A stretch of 7,352 nucleotides of DNA. Origin: DATLYB01 sp964502525 (lineage in GTDB: Bacteria > Bacteroidota > Bacteroidia > Chitinophagales > CAIOSU01). The notes beneath the pieces were generated by a model. That model had not been told where the DNA came from and made no database searches. It saw nothing but the letters and a program-made list of their open reading frames with translations. Where the stretch lies: contig CAZCXH010000208.1 in the NCBI GenBank assembly GCA_964502525.1, positions 1-7,352 of the forward strand. Direction: 5' to 3'. Of this stretch, positions 5,738-7,352 are shown in pieces. Positions within the stretch are counted from its first letter, which is position 1; each line of letters opens with the position of its first letter. The translations under genes and the position numbers were made by a program.

Positions 5738-7153
5738 ATGGAAACGCAAGCCTATTTCGACAACATCAGGGAAGTTATCCGTGCTGAAATCGGCAAGGCG
5801 CAAAGTGAAATCTGCGTGGCGGTGCCGTGGTTCACGGATGATGATTTGCTTGCTGCGCTCGTTCAACGGGCAAAGAATAAAGTTGTCATCCGGCTTATCA
5901 CTATAGAAGATGACATTAACCGCGCACATGGCGTTGATACGAGCCTGCTGCAATCAAGCGGGGGAAAGGTTTACAAAATCATGCACGATGGCGAATCGAG
6001 CATGATGCACAACAAGTTCTGCGTGATTGACCGCAACACGGTGATTACGGGCTCTTACAACTGGAGCCGCAAGGCGCAACTGAACAACGAGAACATCACG
6101 GTGACGAAAGGCGACTCTTCATTGTCACTGCAATTCGTGAATGAGTTCAACAGATTAGTTGAACATTACTTCGGTGAGAAAGCCGCAGAGGAAGTTGACA
6201 TCGGCAAGTTGGTGAAGCGACTGCAAGTGGTGAAAAACTTTATCTCATTGGGCGAAACGGATGAACTGCCTTCTCAAATCGCTAAACTGCGCACGATGTC
6301 ATTCAGCGCAGAACTCAATGAACTGATTCAGGATATTGAGGCGAAACGCTATTCGGTTGCGGTAACTAAAATTGAATCATTCATCAACCGCTATCAGCAA
6401 CTTGCTTTGTATGAAGACCCGGAAGTGAATGCGCTGAAAACGGAAATCAAAGCGCTGGAACTGGAACTTACTTCTATCAGCGATGAAAAAGCAGATGCGG
6501 AAAAGTTGGTAGTGGAGTTTGGAATCAGGCACAACCAAATTCTTGGAGCCATCATTAGCAAAATCCTGAAGTTGAAAATCGAATTGCTGGGAAAAGAAGT
6601 GCCAGAAAGCGAGGAGAAGCAAAAGGAATTTGAGGAGGCGAAGAAAGATTACGAGAAGTATCACAAACAATACGAAGAAACAAAATCAAAAAGGCATTTC
6701 GACCTGAGTGAGGAACAACAAGCGGAATTAAAGAAAAAATACCGCGAGGCGGCACGCAAATGCCATCCCGACAGGGTGGCGGAAGAATTGAAGAAACAAG
6801 CGGAGGAAGTTTTTAACGAGTTGCAGCAGGCATATCAAGAAAATGATTTGAAGCGGGTAACGGAAATACTCGAAGAAATCAACAAAGGAAATTTCTTTAT
6901 TTCACGTTCTGAAAAAATCAGCGAGAAAACCAAATTAAAAGCGGAGGCCACACGCCTACGCAATCAAATTAAGAAATTAGTGCTCCAACTCACCGAACTG
7001 AAATCATCTGAAACCTACCAGACCATCAGCAAGATTGATGATTGGGAAAAGTATTTCGGAGAGACGAAAGAGAAGTTGGAGGATCAGTTGAGTGAATTGG
7101 AGGAGAAATCGGAATTGAGCAAACGTACAGAGTCAGAAACTCGTCCGAAATAA
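5738..7153 (+). CDS. Phospholipase D-type nuclease fused to a J domain
   Basis: 471 residues from ATG 5738. Residues 1-145 are a single HKD domain: AVPWFTDDDLL at 28-38, then H91-x-K93-x4-D98 and GSYN at 105-108 (HNKFCVIDRNTVITGSYNWS). This fits the single-domain PLD nuclease or phosphodiesterase group, which usually dimerises to build its active site. Residues 150-320 are helical, with coiled coil at about 225-320. Residues 323-375 form a J-like domain with KKYREAARKCHPDR, in which H343-P344-D345 is the HPD motif that stimulates DnaK ATPase. A further coiled coil runs at 395-460. There is no signal peptide. The upstream in-frame ATG at 5657 would overlap hepT by 64 nt and adds no domain sequence, so 5738 is preferred. 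Role inferred: a nuclease controlled or assembled through DnaK, in a defence context. Confidence 0.9.
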   Translation: METQAYFDNIREVIRAEIGKAQSEICVAVPWFTDDDLLAALVQRAKNKVVIRLITIEDDINRAHGVDTSLLQSSGGKVYKIMHDGESSMMHNKFCVIDRNTVITGSYNWSRKAQLNNENITVTKGDSSLSLQFVNEFNRLVEHYFGEKAAEEVDIGKLVKRLQVVKNFISLGETDELPSQIAKLRTMSFSAELNELIQDIEAKRYSVAVTKIESFINRYQQLALYEDPEVNALKTEIKALELELTSISDEKADAEKLVVEFGIRHNQILGAIISKILKLKIELLGKEVPESEEKQKEFEEAKKDYEKYHKQYEETKSKRHFDLSEEQQAELKKKYREAARKCHPDRVAEELKKQAEEVFNELQQAYQENDLKRVTEILEEINKGNFFISRSEKISEKTKLKAEATRLRNQIKKLVLQLTELKSSETYQTISKIDDWEKYFGETKEKLEDQLSELEEKSELSKRTESETRPK

Positions 7154-7228
7154 TTCCTGCACAAGTTAAAATCGTCCGATAATCAAGTCACAAAATCTTA
7201 TATGGCTGTTATTGGAGGCGTGTGCAAA

Positions 7229-7352
7229 ATTTGGCTCTTTTGACTTTGCCTGTCTTGGCATTGAGGGATGGCAGGCAAAGGCAAATGTGCCAAATGTGGG
7301 CAAGCCATAAAAACTTCAATTTTTTTTGCGCGTGGGCAAAAAATAAAAATAC
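7229..7352 (+). repeat. Right copy of structured inverted repeat (hairpin plus A/T-rich tail)
   Basis: An imperfect hairpin pairs 7229-7252 with 7272-7295. It has 21 of 24 positions paired, nine perfect pairs nearest the 19-nt loop (CTTTGCCTG with CAGGCAAAG) and three single mismatches. After 12 nt comes TAAAAACTTCAATTTTTTTT (7308-7327), then 11 variable bases, then AAAAATAAAAATAC, which ends at the last base of the window. It is the inverted counterpart of 161-292. It may double as the transcription terminator of the operon, although the T8 run lies 25 nt beyond the stem. Bases 7154-7228 hold nothing that I recognise. The element may continue beyond the window. Confidence 0.8.

Noticed and set aside
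161..7352. Classical integron attC sites
   Set aside because: The hairpins are attC-like in shape, but I do not see the standard core-site consensus pairs or an integrase; kept only as an analogy.

Overview
The window looks like an accessory (defence-type) island from a member of the Bacteroidota. The reasons are weak or absent Shine-Dalgarno sequences, mixed GC content, an AbiV/DUF2971/MntA-HepT gene complement common in that phylum, and dispersed structured intergenic repeats. The phylum assignment is an inference; no rRNA or marker gene is present.

Layout. Bases 1-49 are the last domain (domain VI, with bulged branch-point A) and 3' end of a group II intron whose body lies off the left edge. 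Bases 161-292 hold a structured repeat: a long imperfect hairpin plus a conserved A/T-rich tail, reading leftward. A second copy at 7229-7352 reads rightward, so the two bracket about 7.2 kb as inverted copies with tails outward. Bases 532-825 are a strictly periodic 21-bp tandem array (14 units). From 912 to 7153 there are seven genes, all on the + strand, with spacings of 4, 28, 69, 45, -8 and 17 nt. They could form one long operon or two to three nested units.

Genes in order: a DUF2971-like protein; an AbiV-family abortive-infection protein; two tandem paralogues built from about 25-residue repeats (LPWS...LIEKY...KW-W..LS.N), each with the same N-terminal and C-terminal caps and 13 repeats; an MntA nucleotidyltransferase antitoxin; its HepT HEPN ribonuclease toxin; and a protein fusing an HKD phospholipase D-type nuclease domain, coiled coils and a DnaJ-like J domain (HPD motif).

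Interpretation. Several genes belong to families with known or suspected roles in abortive infection or toxin-antitoxin function (AbiV, MntA-HepT, PLD-type nuclease). The two LPWS-repeat proteins sit between them in the same orientation and are the best candidates for an undescribed component. A joint function is an inference from gene order only. The DUF2971-AbiV part is visibly more AT-rich than the MntA-HepT-PLD part (14 of 60 G+C at 1861-1920 against 30 of 60 at 5641-5700), so the island was probably assembled from several sources.
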